A stretch of 64,000 nt of DNA from Brienomyrus brachyistius (GCF_023856365.1 NC_064535.1:9444363-9508362), one strand, 5' to 3'; positions 48,720 through 61,768 are shown, numbered from the stretch's first letter. Numbers and translations: made by a program. The notes: a model not told the origin generated them from the sequence alone.

Positions 48720-49790
48720 ATTCAATTACCTGAAATTAGGTTGTTAGTGAGGTGGGGGCGACGAGCTCACATAAAGGCACAATGGAGGGAACGGTCCCGG
48801 TCTGAATGAAAAGAATTACTTGGGACTTTCCTTGCTTCAGTGAAATTGACTCATTGGCTTTAAGGTTTCTTGAACAAACTTTCTTTGCTTTCATGTGACA
48901 TTTTAACTTAGGTGGCCTCCATTGTTAAAACTAGTAGGAGTGAACAGGAAATCCCTGATTATCACAGCCAGCATGCACCATGAAAAAAGGACTTATGTCA
49001 CAGTAAACATAAAGTTAGAGAAGGTGCAGTGCTGCTATTGACGTGGGGGATGATGAGTAAATATATAACAGATGGAATACGTGTGACATTTTCCTGCATT
49101 AAAACACCTTTTGTCATGTTCTGGAATAAATTAGGGTGATTGAGGTATCCTCACATTTACGTGTTTTGATATTGATATCAGTGTTTCAACTCTAATTTAA
49201 TTTGATTAGTTGCTGTAATTGTGAATGAAATATTATGGTTTATGAAAAAAACTTGAATGCGATTGAGCAATATTCATCGGATGAGAGAGTGACAGTGCTA
49301 GTGTTCTCGCCAAAGATGGGCTTGGGGCAATGATCTGTCACGATAATGTTAAACTGCAGCCTGCCTGCCCTCATGCCAGTTCCATGCCAGGCTGTTAAAT
49401 GATGCAATAACATTTGCTGGTATAATGCTGCGCAACTATGGAAAACTTACATAAGATTAGCGCTTAGCGTTTGTAATCAGCCAAGCTATCAGCTGGCCTA
49501 GAGGACGTAAGTGGGGTGCATGGCACGTAGTTTCCTTTGGAGATCCCGATCACAGTTGTCGTGCCAACAAGGAAGTTCCGTTGCCTGAGCAACATCAAGG
49601 ATGGCAGAGCCTCTGTGGGCAGAGGTATTTGGTCAATGATTTCTCCATTAGCTTCATTAGCGCAGGAGGAGAAATATGCAGTATTTAACCTAGACTCAAC
49701 CTAGATAGACTAATATGTTTATAACCATCATTAGGTGCAATAAGGGCTAAAGAGCTTGTAAATAATTAATTGAAATTTGCAGATGGGTAC
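48720..49790. promoter_or_regulatory. Candidate conserved noncoding block C with RFX X-box
   Basis: Repeat-free, with GTTGCCTGAGCAAC at 49580-49593, an exact fit to the RFX X-box consensus GTNRCC(N0-3)RGYAAC, and TTCATTAGC, TAAATAATTAATTG and other homeobox-type sites around it. Enhancer role inferred. Confidence 0.4.
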
Positions 49791-51189
49791 AATACCTGGG
49801 ATTCTCACAACTGACGTTATGTCAAGTGATTTATCGTTTAATAAGTTACTGTCAACCACAGGCGTATAAAAAAGAACCTTATATGTGATATGCTAATTTA
49901 GAGTAAACACATGAACTAAGAACAGAAAATTACCACTAAGCAATGTGGTAGTAAAGCAGGCAAATAAAATTTTAACCAAAAATAAGTCTTAAATAAGGCA
50001 TTTGAGCAATCACCGTAAAGCACTTTTATCTACACGCACACATAAAGCCGACTTCAATCACAGGACCCCAATTCATTAAGCATTTCATGTGTTATTTGTG
50101 GTGCAGAAATAGTACAGTAAATCAATGGAAAAGTACTGCATTTTGGGTAAGTGATTATGTCTGACCCTTCAGACTTCCCTGACGACCCATGCACAATGTA
50201 GTCTGCAAATGGAGTCAGACAAAACTGCACACACAAAGGCCCTTTCGTGGAAGCCAGACATTTTCTTCAAAGCTCAATGTTCGGCGCACCCTGCTGTACT
50301 GAAGCACTTGTTTTTTTTTCTGAAGAAAACACATTTGCAGTGAGCATGGAAATAACATGGATTTGAGTGCTAGAGTGTTCTGGAAGAAGCGATCAGTCAA
50401 TAAGGAAAGCAAACACGGTCAGGCGGGGAGCCTTTTGCATGAACTGTAGATACCAAAAACGATAAACAACATGTCCTCAACTTGTCTGAATGACAACTAC
50501 TGTAAATATTTACTCTGCAATGCATGTAATTGTCGGGTGTAATTGAAACTCACTTCATATCCTCCCATGCTCTGGAACCGTCTCAGCTCTGACAAAAATT
50601 TCTGTCTCATTTAATTTCAGAACAAAGTGAACACTTTACCATAATATTTTAACTATTCACTGCAGATAGAATGAACTAGAGTGAGACTGGTAGGGCAGTT
50701 AGTGGCTCTTGCACTGTACACATCTGAGACTTTCCCTGAGGTGATTATGTGTTAAAAGCTTTATAGGATGAGCATATCAGTACTTCCAAGGGAATTCATA
50801 ATCCATAATTCCAGAGCATATATTCCAGGGTTCTTCCGGAAGAATCTGGTGAATTACATAACAATACTGTCTGAAAGAATTGTATTTACAAATCCTTCTT
50901 TTAACAGGGCCATCGATTGTGTATGTATATCAATTAAAAAAGATTACATCAAAGTAATAAAGTGCATTAATAATGTATATAATATATAATATAGTCTGGT
51001 TATTCTTAATGTACAGCTAATCTTGCTAATATGTAAGCAGTCCTGGAACTTTGGTCATGGACTTTACAAATGATGCTGGAATATATAAATGTGAGAAGAC
51101 AACTTAAAAAAGGGTTTGAAGTTATTTAAACTTCTTGCAACTCTGTAATGCTGCTGAAATCAGGTTTTATTCCTCAAACGCATTTCAGA

Positions 51190-51610
51190 CGAAATTACAC
51201 TCAGTGGCCAGTTTATTAGGTATACATGCTTGGTAATGCAAACAGCCTGCTCCTGTACACAGCATAGCATGTAGCTACAACCGAATACATGCAGCAAGCA
51301 ATCAGGGTCGCGAGGTCCACTTACTCTTGAACTGATCTTGTGATTTTTCAGCGTCATGTGATTTTTTCATGGTCCCAGTTCCTCAGAAGCAGTCAGTCTG
51401 CTCGGATTTTCACACATCACAGTGGCGGCAGAGTACTGAGAATGGTGTGATGAACAAAAAAGCATTCAGCCAAAGGTATTTCTGTGACCAAAAGCACCAT
51501 GTTAATGAGAGATCAGTGGAGAAGAGCCAGACTTGTTAAAACTAACAAGAAGGGCAAGTACAGAAATAACAGCCCAGTACAGCAATGGTATGCAGAACGG
51601 CTTCCCTGAT
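51190..51610 (+). mobile_element. Decayed Tc1/mariner-like DNA transposon
   Basis: Starts ACTCAGTGGCCAGTTTATTA and continues in order with GGATTTTCACACATCAC, AGAATGGTGTGATGAAC, AGAGATCAGTGGAGAAGAGC and CAATGGTATGCAGAAC, the pattern of a widespread fish DNA element. No intact ORF; right end not found. Confidence 0.7.
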
Positions 51611-53959
51611 TGCTCGACTTGCCTGTCCTTGAAGCAGTAAAAAGCAGAGTGGCACAATAAAGGACTTTCACAAGAAAGTAAGACTTTCTTTAAAAAATAA
51701 TCATAATAATAATTTAAAAAAATGAGGGTCTGTAGAGTACTGAGACTGAATCTGTAGAACATTGTAGAGTGTGTCAGTGTCACATAGTACTGTATAATGT
51801 TCCTTGTGGCCTACCTGACTATAGTGCAAACCACTGCACTGATCACAAACACAATATATACAGCCTTCATAGTAATTTATCTTTGTTAATGAGGCTCTAA
51901 CCTCATTAGGAGAGAAGAGAATAACACCGTCCACCATGACACTATGGCTGTCTATGTCATGCGTGGAAGCAATGGTCACCCTCTAGTCAGCAATCAGCTA
52001 CCATGGAATCCTCAATCGCCATGCCACCCGTAGACCATGTGACACACCATATAACCAAAGAATCCTTCTTAAGTCATCAGGTGAGACGTGAGCTTCCTTT
52101 TCCATCAGTGTTCCGGTCAGCAAATGATTCAACGATTCACAATTTTCAAATGTCTTTCTTCCCCATTTCTTTGCCCCAGTGAACATCTTTTCTTAGCATG
52201 TTGGTAGAAGATATATAACAAGAACTCCACTGAGATCCTCTCCGGAATATGTCATTGTGTAATTGTGGCTTGTGGTGACATAGCTGCAGATTCATGTCAC
52301 GGGTGGATTGGGGGGTTCCCATACTGTCTGGCCGGGGGAGAATGGGGTCTTCAGGCCCGACTCAAGATGCTGAAGATGAGATGCTGAAATAAAATAAATC
52401 CGCATTTTTTTACTTTCCATGCAATCAATTATCAGCATTTGCTCCTTATCTCTAATAAATTACTTCTGTAGATTTAGTCAGTTGTTACTTGTTCAAACAG
52501 AAATTTGTTTGTGTCTAAGTAAATAAAAGTTTAAAAGTTGAATGTATTTTTACCGAGCTGTCCCTTACATTAAAGCACACCAACATCAATATTTATGGGT
52601 TTTTTGTCTTGTGTTGCAACTACAAATTTTTAAGATTATTTTTTTTCAGCAGCCTGCACTGGTGCCTTGTTCAGAGTCAGTAGTGTGTGTGGATTTGATG
52701 GATTTATGTGTGTTATGAGGTTCCGTTCTGAACAAAGTTAACATGTCTTTGAGTCAATTGTTTGGATTTGCTTGACGTTTTGTCTAGTGTAGCCTGAATT
52801 TATGGATGCGTGTTTACAGTTTTGAAAATGTGCTGTATCATTTCAGAATGTGTCTTTTAACACTTGCATAGTGTATTTTACTACAACCTGCGGTAGCTGA
52901 GTACACTGCTTTGCAGAAACGCTGTTGTGAAATCCAGAATGACTTACAAGTTCTACAATAACAGATCCTGACTGATTTATGCTACCGTGATTCATGCAAC
53001 CCTTCTGGTCGACTTTAAAAAAAAGAAAAGAAAAAAACTAAATTTGATATCTGTGCACATAGCCATCCATAATAACACAAAATGTAATTCGACTAACGAA
53101 GTGCACTTATACAGTCAGATCTGAATGCTATGAACATTTTACTTTAAAACTCCAACACTGATGTCATGTATTGTTTGCCCAGTTATCTTGGGGTATTACA
53201 GTCACTCTTTGCCACCGGGTGATTGATAAAGACGCTGATAACCTGAGCCGCAATGTGTCTGTAACCTGGAGACAGTCTGCATGGTAGTGATGACTTAATG
53301 AACTTCTGCCTTGAAGGTCTAAAACATTCTGTCAATGTTTAACAACCAAAACCGATTGTCTTCGTGAAAGTACTTGACATACATGCTTTTGGTAATTTTA
53401 TTTCCCTTAAAATGTTTTGAAAGCAAAAAAAAAGGTTTTTATTTTGTGCAGACGATATTTGTGTCAATATCTGTTACTGTATCTGCGAGCCACTTTTCTC
53501 AAAATCTCATTAAATGAAAGAATGTAACACCTATACACACATACAAGCAGCTCAAGTTCATCAGGTTTACAGTGGACGACCTGACAGTGCTGATCACACC
53601 CAGATTGCTGCGGATGATCGAGAGCGATTTTATGAAAGGGGGGGAGTCAGATGGGGCACTTTCATGGTTAAGCCTGCTACCTAATGAAGCCTGAACCGTG
53701 ATTCCTCTCACGTCGTCCAGTGCCAGTATTAAGGTTGTTTTTTTTGTGCACTTTGCCTCTTGGGCAGAAATTTCACAACCTGAAACTCATGGACCAAAAC
53801 CCCAAACCAAGTGTACAGAGGATGGAAAAAAGCAGAAAGCCATCCACTGCAGAATAATTAGTTGATCTAGTTTATGTAAGATAGTTTATTTACGTGACAA
53901 AATCAAAGAATTAATGTTTGATTGCCAGCCATCCCTCACCCCAGAAAAGGACTAAACCA

Positions 53960-54970
53960 CATTCTAAGTACACATATACAGTACAAATATTACAAAGGAA
54001 ACTGCCAAATGTCATATAATATAAATCAGGAGTTAAACAGTATCGTGCGTGTCTAATGGATTTTGCCAGATAATCTCATCAACACTGCAGCTGATGTTTT
54101 CTCAAGCCAAACTGTGAGGAAAATAATGTCAAAGGTGACGGATCCATCCATGACACACCTTTAAAGTGGGATCATCACAAGCCGTATGCATCGCCTGAAG
54201 AATTTGTTGGTGTAGCTTCTGATCATATACCTCCCGTAATAATGAAAAACAATCTGAACTGAGGAAAGGGGAGCAGGGTGAAAGGAAGATCGCTTGCATG
54301 CGTGGGAGGGCGGTGATGCATTCTTGAACCACCACTGTGCTTTGAAAGTTATCCTGTGTCACAATATAGGTAATATGGTCTGTGGTCTTATGCTATATCT
54401 CTAGGAGTGAGAAGGACGGTGCATTCAGCAGTTCCAGAAGAAGCGACGGATCATCCATGGAAAATGGTCACGTTCTCAGTTTCACCTCCTTGTTCAGTGC
54501 TTCCACCGTTAGATGTTCTTCTCTGAATTTTGCGAAGGAGAATTTGGGTACACTGTGCCTGGCAGACATGAGGAGGGCAAATTTTGCACAGCTTTACTGT
54601 AAACACTTACTTGTTCTCAGTTCAAAATGTCCCGATGATTGTGGCCACAGCGTATCGACTTCAATTTGGTTACACTTATTGTCTGTATTCTCGTATAACT
54701 ACGCCATGCTTGATAACACTGTCGACCAGAGTAGATCTTATTTCATTTGAAATATATTTCCTACACTCCTGAGCCACTCTCTGCAGCATGTTCATGCCTG
54801 AAAGAATAACAAAAAACTAGGTGTTTTAATTTCTTTTGCTTGTGTCTCCACAGGTGAGGCCTGTTTTTGTACATTTCTCATGAAATTCTCAGTAGTGACT
54901 CACATGCACAAACAAATGAGACAGGTGTGGTCACATTGAGAACTGCTAGTGTGTAGAGAGTTGTGTGCAG
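53960..54970 (-). pseudogene. IS630/Tc1-like DDE transposon remnant, internally deleted
   Basis: Minus strand. Reading from 54.75 kb: ISNEIRSTLVDSVIKHG and SRYAVATIIGTF (N-terminal HTH region, with stops), then from 54.36 kb FLSPCSPFLSSDCFSLLREV, ILQAMHTACDDP, HGWIRH and, past a frame change, ENISCSVDEIIWQ (C-terminal end of the same protein). Most of the DDE core between them is absent. Same family as the 33-kb remnant. Confidence 0.75.
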
Positions 54971-57259
54971 AGTGTTAAAAAAAAAGAATGCATAAGAATT
55001 GAAAATTGTTTTGAGGCAATGAGATTGCATCATTTTTTAAGATGTGGTCTATTAATTTGGGATGTTTGCATGAGAAAAAGTTTTATTTATTTTATTAATT
55101 CAATTACAAAGTGTATGTAAATGAGAAAAAAATCTATGAAAAAATTACTGTATGACTAAAAAAATTACTCTTGTCCTTCACTTCTGTAAGTCTGTATAGT
55201 TTCATAGACGTCACACATTTCCTGGCTAAATAATGAGGAAACACCTGCTTAGCTTCTCTGTCTTTCACTTTCTTATCTCTTTGCATTGGTTCATTGATGG
55301 AAGGATTGGTCTGTGTATTAATAACAATGAATCAGGCTTTCTGCACAAATGCCGCACTTGTTAATTTGCTGATCTCCTAAAACAAGGGAGGGTGACTGTG
55401 CCTATGTGCCTTCTTATGCTCTGTGATAACCCGAGTTCCAAGTTTGGAACAGTTCTGGTGTATAATTGTCAAATGTAACAAATACTGTTTAGAAAGTCGT
55501 AAAATATGTCAGGTCAACTGCCATGATTGTTTGTCATTTGCAAGATGTTATTTTCTAAGCACAATTAACTTTTTTTTTTTATAATGCACCATATGCGAAT
55601 ATTTATGTGTTGTGTTTTGCATTAGTTGCAATAGTTCGTGGCTTTGATGAGTCCTTGGCTTTAAATTTAATACCCATTTTTTTCACAGTCTTTTTGTAAT
55701 TGTTTAAAAGCTGTAAATGTAGAAATGGCAAGAAGAAAGAAATACTGTAAGTGACCCCATGGACTTCTTGATAAATTGGTGTTATAGAGACTGAAAACAA
55801 TGCCCAGGGGGTGGATCTGTGCAGCACTTTCCGTCAAGGCTAACGTAAACCCAGCACCCGCTCAAAGTCCCTCGCTATTGGCAGAAGTGCCGACACAGAC
55901 CTTCATGAGAAACAAGGGAGTTTAATACGGCACTCATGAGAAAACCGCACTGGAGGCGACGGAAAAAGAATTTGCGAAAATTCGAAGCCTTGGGTTACAG
56001 CGCTCTCTGCTGACCAGATTCTGTAAGGCGTACCAGAGCTTGCCAGCTAGATCAAAAGTCAATTAGTTTATTGGCAGCTTATCCAAGACCTATTAGGTAA
56101 TCAGACTCACTAAATTACATATGCATTCCATTTGGAAAGTACATCTTTCCTAATATCACTGTTTACGTACTGTGAGAGGCAATAATGTGGGGTATTTTAT
56201 AATCTATTAGATTTATTTTTGTATGGGAAAATGGTAGCCTACTTGTCCTCTGCCTAACTTGTGTTGTCTACCAGTACCACTACCGGTCCCACGGCCATAA
56301 TTCACCCAGGTCACCTTATCGCCTCCTCCCACCTGTACTGATTCTGGCATTTACGAGTGTCACAAATACGGGACAATGATATGAATAGGTCTGCAATGAG
56401 ATGTGGTCCTAATATTAGACAAAATGTCTCATTTAGCTTTAATGATTTTGATATATTCCTCTGCCATCCATCCTAATCCTTACCCTCTAAACGGTGAACT
56501 TAAAAAACTCTTTATTTGGAATATAAATAGCTTTTGGTTTGACGAATGACTGCAATTGCTGGCAAATAATACAACAAATCATGGTCTTGATGTTCAGTGT
56601 GTGCAGCTCAAATGAGAAGCAAAGGACTAATGGGGCAGCAAATATGAAATAGTATTATTGCAACTAAGAAATTAATTCAAAAAGATCATGTTTAGATGAT
56701 CACCCTCCATGCCAGTCGGGTGGAAAACAGCAGTTTTATTTAGTGCTAATACGTGTGACACCTTCACCCTCATCACCTTGGACGTGCTGTTAATCCAGGT
56801 TGTTCTGTTATGGTAGGATGAGAAATATGGGACAATTAAGGTGCGGAGAGAGAGGTGGAGAGGGTGGGGTTGACCTTTCTGATTCTCTAGGGGTGGAGAT
56901 TAAGCGTTTTTTCGCGAGGCACCCATGCATCCTGATTCGGAGCGGACAGCCGGGGCCCCACAGCCTGCGCACCTGGCTCCACTTGAGTAGCGATGCCTGC
57001 AGAAGCCATCTTGCAGCTGAGGCATATGGAGACTGCAGGTTGAGGTCCCCGAGGGAAAAAGTGCTGATTTACTATCAGTGAAGGGCAATAATCACCAAAG
57101 GAGAAGCAATTATTTCGCCATCGTTTCCGGTTGGACGGGAAACAAAAATAAAAGTAATAATCAGGGGCTGAGATATGAAGGTCAGAAGGTGATGCCTGCG
57201 GATCGGAGGAGGTACACAAAGCTGCCATCAGTCCTGGAAGCTGCGGTCAGTCCTGGAAG

Positions 57260-57266
<7 letters not shown>

Positions 57267-57318
<52 letters not shown>
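57267..57318. repeat. (TA)26 microsatellite
   Basis: Perfect run; preceded by a short direct duplication CAGTCCTGGAAGCT (57227-57261). Confidence 0.97.
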
Positions 57319-57323
<5 letters not shown>

Positions 57324-57339
57324 CCTTAATAAGTTTTCT

Positions 57340-57520
57340 TGGTAAAACTTTATTTACAGCAGTCATGTATAATGCATTATAGATACCTTCATAATGCATT
57401 ATAATGCATTTAGAAAAAATGCTCTCATCTATATTGCACTATAGATACCTTTATAATGCAGTACAAAGCATCCTTAATGCTTAAACTGACCATTATAATG
57501 CTTTATAAAGATATAAAGCC
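57340..57520. repeat. Dispersed TTTATAATGC repeat
   Basis: GGTAAAACTTTATTTACAGC followed by several ATAATGCATTATAGATACC-like subrepeats. This pattern is common in fish DNA-element-derived sequence. A related start (GTAACACTTTATATGAGG) is at 7557 in METTL10 intron 5. Confidence 0.5.
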
Positions 57521-57550
57521 TGCAGTCTATCCCAAGAACAGAGGTGAGGA

Positions 57551-57690
57551 GTTCAGGCCCAGACAGTAAAAATCCAGACCAAGACTGTATCAACTAGCCA
57601 GCTGAGCATCAGGAGTCACAGTGACAGGGTGGTCAGCTGGGTGGTTGATACAAAATCTTGGTTTGGATTCAGACTTTCTGGAACTGAACT
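57551..57690. repeat. Fold-back element, copy 2
   Basis: Left arm GTTCAGGCCCAGACAGTAAA onward and right arm to TTTCTGGAACTGAAC (57690) are imperfect reverse complements. The loop has GAGCATCAGGAGTCAC, almost the same as in copy 1 (17.07 kb). Confidence 0.88.
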
Positions 57691-57734
57691 ATCCACCTCT
57701 CCCTAAGAAGCAGGGAGTACAAAGCAGAGGACAT

Positions 57735-57890
57735 CTTGGATGGGACTCCAGTCCATCACAGGTCATATACTCACACATCACAGACAATTCAGACACAGCA
57801 GTTTACCTAAACCACATGATTTTGGACTGCAGGGGACAAGCAGAGCAACACAGGAAACCCAGGCACACAAAAGGTGGTGATCAAACCCAT
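57735..57890 (-). repeat. GGTTAGCAC-family repeat, decayed 3' part
   Basis: GGGACTCCAGTCCATCACAG, TCACACATCACAGACAATTC, GATTTTGGACTGCAGGGG and GAAACCCAGGCACACAAAAG match the reverse of the 37.4-kb copy in order. Confidence 0.6.
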
Positions 57891-58951
57891 AACTATTAAA
57901 CCATAAAAGCACCAAAATCAAGACACAATTTATTTCAAAGGTGAAACTTAACTACCCAGGCAAACCAGGACGTCACTCCAGTCCGCCACCTCTCCAATGT
58001 GCTTCCTCGCTTCCGTCGGTCTACGCTTTTGCTTCCTCCCATCTCCCAGAGAATCGGATGGGAGCAAAAACACGGACCGTCTGGGGGTGCCCAAGAACTG
58101 GTTTGAGAAACACTTCCCTATACATCCAACGAGTGGCTTCACTGCCCTGTAAGCAGATGCCAAAAATAAACACAGAACAATGGCCAAATGGGACAGGGGG
58201 TGGCAAAGTGTGGGGGTCATAGTAAAATTTTAAGGGAAAGAGTCTGCAGTCACTCACGTGTTCCGTAATACATTAGCAATCTGTCATTCCGGACCACACA
58301 CACTCCTGGGATGGTGTTGCCATGTGCTCTGGGCACAGACCTTGTTCAATTGAAAGAACAATTAGGGATGAAATGAGGGTGAATCATCAGGGGAAATAGC
58401 CAATGAAGACTTTATTGATTAGAGCAGCTATACTGATCTACCACTCAGCAATTACGGCATTATCATTCAACGTGGTCCTTTAAAGCCCGTTGTGTGACTG
58501 TAATAAATGTCAAATCCCAAAAGGCAGATGATGTAATTTTACCCTTAAAAAAACCCTTATGAAGGTACCACAATCAGAATATTTGTTCTTGCTAACCTAG
58601 GAGCAGTCCGAGTTGAATAAAACATTCATTTCCAGGGATCAATTTACTTTGTAAATTTAATTTCGTTACACACAACGCCATGATCTCATTGGTGGACAGC
58701 ATCAGCAAGACCGGAAGGTAAACTGACAATTTTAGCACCTTAATCTCAATCTGTTTAGGAATATCATAAAGTATCCATGCTACGGGTGGCCAATACGTCG
58801 ATCGCGAAGGCAGAGCGGGTAAAAAATAGAGGATGGATGACGCGTTCGACCGCGCCAGCAGCTGCAAAACTCCAGCAAGCGATGGAGTCCCCTCCAATTA
58901 GCGTCCAATTTATTTCAACTAAACTTAAGAGAGGGTATAAAAATTAATGGG

Positions 58952-59189
58952 GGAGCTGCACCTAGTAAGAAGCAAAAAACCTACCACTTCCATACGGAAT
59001 GGAAGGAGGAGTTTTTCTTCATATTCGAAGTGCGTTTGCTTCGTCTGTTAGTCCGCCATTGCTGTTCCGAAGAAGGGAAATGTAGGGCGGCATTTTCTGT
59101 CTGTTCATAAAAACTACGACATTAACTTCCCTCTGAAAAGCGAGCTGAGAAAGAGAAAGGTGAAGGAACTAAAATCCCTGTTCAATTAA
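58952..59189 (+). pseudogene. BED zinc-finger hAT transposase fragment (ZBED/GTF2IRD2-like)
   Basis: Reads APSKKQKTYHFHTEWKEEFF, then after a 1-base frame change near 59029 CVCFVC (the Cys pair), a TAG stop, KKGNVGRHFLSVHKNYD (the His pair) and PLKSELRKRKVKELKSLF before TAA. This is the N-terminal BED finger plus linker of ZBED5/GTF2IRD2-type hAT transposases. The catalytic part is absent. Broken by one frameshift and one stop. Confidence 0.75.
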
Positions 59190-59214
59190 AAAAAATGCGT
59201 TATTCATCCCAAAG

Positions 59215-59340
59215 GGAAATTATTAATAATAATAATAATAATAAATAATAGCGATAATAATAAGCAATAACTAATAAAAAGAAACTATAATAAATAAATA
59301 AACAAGTAATAATACATAATAAATAACAATGATTAAGAAT
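59215..59340. repeat. AAT/AATA-rich simple repeat
   Basis: Runs of AATAATAATAAT and AAATAAATAAACAAG; no other content. Confidence 0.85.
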
Positions 59341-60414
59341 ACTCAATATTTTTATACATAAATATATGTTTTCCATTTTTACAGTAGGTAGATCATAAGT
59401 AATAATAAGTAGCTCGAAAACTGAAAAAGTGCAGGTATATGCTATAGCCGATATGGTGCAGCTCACAACCTGTGGCTTAATCGAAACTTATATCTCCCAG
59501 TGGGTTCGATATCAAAATTAATCCCATTCAGCACTAGAAAAGATTCTCCTTTTCAAGCTGCCTATCCCAAAATCAGGTTCAATCCAATGGAACAGAGTAT
59601 AGATTATGTACATTTATATAAGGTTCTGAATAAAATTGTGAATCATTATTTCAATTAAATTGAGCAGCTTTGTAAGTTATTTCTGAAGCATTGTATTCAG
59701 CATTTTGTAATTATTTTCCAGGGATCAGCACACTATCATTAGGTAAACAGGGAAAAACATCCTAATGAATCAATGGAGGGATGATCGCCCAACCATCAGT
59801 TTACTAACCGAATTTGCTTCATGGATTCATTTGAAAGGTAAAAATTTGAACGCAGTGAAAATTAAGAGCAAGATTTCTCAAAGTATCCCTAAACAACCAC
59901 CAACCATTAAGAACTGTGGAAGTTACAAAAAGTGTAAACGGGTGTTTTATCTTTGTACAAGAAGTTATAATATCTATGGTATGAGATTTGCATTGTGGTG
60001 CCGATGCTATTTAGAAATAATGGCAGAACATACAAAACAATATCTATCATTCAATAAAATAATACAAAAATGGAAAATTTCACTTTGTTCTACAAGAACA
60101 CAAGAAGAAGCTCCAAAATTTTTGGGAGGGTTAGGGTTAAATGTAAATGAAAACAGAGTGCAGGGATTTGCTAATCACGACATATTAAATGTTGAAACTG
60201 AGAAATGTTATTGTTTTATAACAAATATCAATTTGAATTTGCTGCCAGCAACATGTTATAAGAAGCTGGGACAGAAGCAATAGAAGACAGCGGTTTAAAA
60301 CAAAACACCTGGTTGAATATCTCACAACCAATTAGGTTAATTGGAAAAATGGTCAGTAAGATGACTGGGTATAAAAAGAGTCTCCCAGAGAGGCAGAGTC
60401 TCTGTGCAGTGAAG

Positions 60415-61295
60415 ATGGGGAGAAGTTCACCACTCTGTGAAAGGCTGTACGGGCAAACAGTGCAACAGTTTAAGAATAATGTTCCTGGATGTAAAATGGC
60501 AAAGAATTTGGGGATATCATCATCTACGGTACATAATATCATTAAAATCATTATCATCCAAATAATCCAGAGAAACCTCTGTACACAAGGGACAAGGCCA
60601 GAAAACAATATAGGTTAGCCATGATCTTCATGATCTGGAACTGCATTAAAAACAGACACGTTTCTTTACTGGAAATCACTGCATGGGCTGAGGGACACTT
60701 CCGAAAACCACTGTGAGTGAACACAGTTCATTGCCGCATCCACAAAGGGAGGGTGAAACTCTACCATGCTAAGGAGACACCATGTCTGAACATGATCCAG
60801 AAATGCCACTGACTTCTGTGGGCCTGAGCTCCTTCAACATGGACTGAGGCAAAGTGGAAAACTGTTCTGTGGTCTGACGAATCAAAATTTCTAATTCTTT
60901 TTGTAAATCATGGACGCCGCATCCTCCGGGCTAAAGACGAGAGAGACCATCAAACTTGTTATAAGCGGAGAGTTCAAAAGTCAGCATCCATGATGAGTGT
61001 ATTACTGCCCATGGCTTGAGTAGCTTGCACAAATGGGAAGGCACCATTAATGCTGAATGATATACAGTATAGAGGTTTTTGAGCAACATATGCTTCAATC
61101 CAGAAAGCATCTTCAGAGAAGGTGTGGTATATTACAGCCTGACAATGGCAAACTTTATTCTGGGTGCATTACCACAGCATGGCTCCGCAGTAGAAGACTC
61201 CAGGTTCTAGACTTTCCACACCAGTCACCCATTGAAAACATTTGCCGCATTATGAAACGAAAAATACGAGAATGTTGTACGAAGAAGAACTGATG
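60415..61295 (+). pseudogene. Tc1 transposase, broken
   Basis: Starts MGRSSPLCERL at 60415 in the frame starting 60313. It leaves frame around 60545 in an ATCATTATCATCC slippage-like run, and further stops and gaps follow to the ENICRIMKRKIRE segment (about 61233-61271). The DDE residues cannot be read in one frame, so it cannot make active transposase. Confidence 0.85.
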
Positions 61296-61411
61296 CAATG
61301 CAGTGGTAAACACACAGCTGCCCCAACTTTTTTTAAACCAGCTGGCTTCAAATTCAAATTGGGCATTTATTTGTCAAAACAATACAATTTCTCAGTTTGG
61401 ACATTCGATAT

Positions 61412-61768
61412 TGTACCACCGAAGGCATCGCGAGAGCAGCGGATGGTGAGGAAGTTTGCTTTCTGGGAAGAACACGCTCTTTTATTATAGCCCTTATCAG
61501 GACTATAACAGGTACCCAACAAGCGCCAAACCAAACAGAACAGCAGAAACACAAGTAGGTCAGATGCCAGACTGTAAGGTGCACAAGCGGTGGGAGATTT
61601 ATACACAGCTAAGGACACGCGAGGATCAGACAGGGTGCACATGAGACACAAGCAAACATACACGCCACAATCAGGACATACAGTACAACTATTAACCCAA
61701 CGGTACAAGGGGCTATTTACAGTTGCCCGCGAGCCTGCTGGAATATGCAGATCCCCGCAGGCGCTGTC
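61412..61768 (-). mobile_element. Probable solo LTR nested in the Tc1 element
   Basis: An insert of about 350 bp between Tc1 segments CATTCGATAT and TTCTATTTTC. On the minus strand it has a TATA-like GTGTATAAATC (61596-61606) and, about 115 nt downstream, AATAAA (61481-61486), and it ends GGTGGTACA. These are LTR features. No coding region follows, so a solo LTR is the simplest reading. The other end and a target-site duplication were not fixed. Confidence 0.5.

Noticed and set aside
59765..60283. 172-codon ORF
   Set aside because: Runs from unique AT-rich DNA into the Tc1 terminal repeat; crossing the element boundary argues against a real gene.
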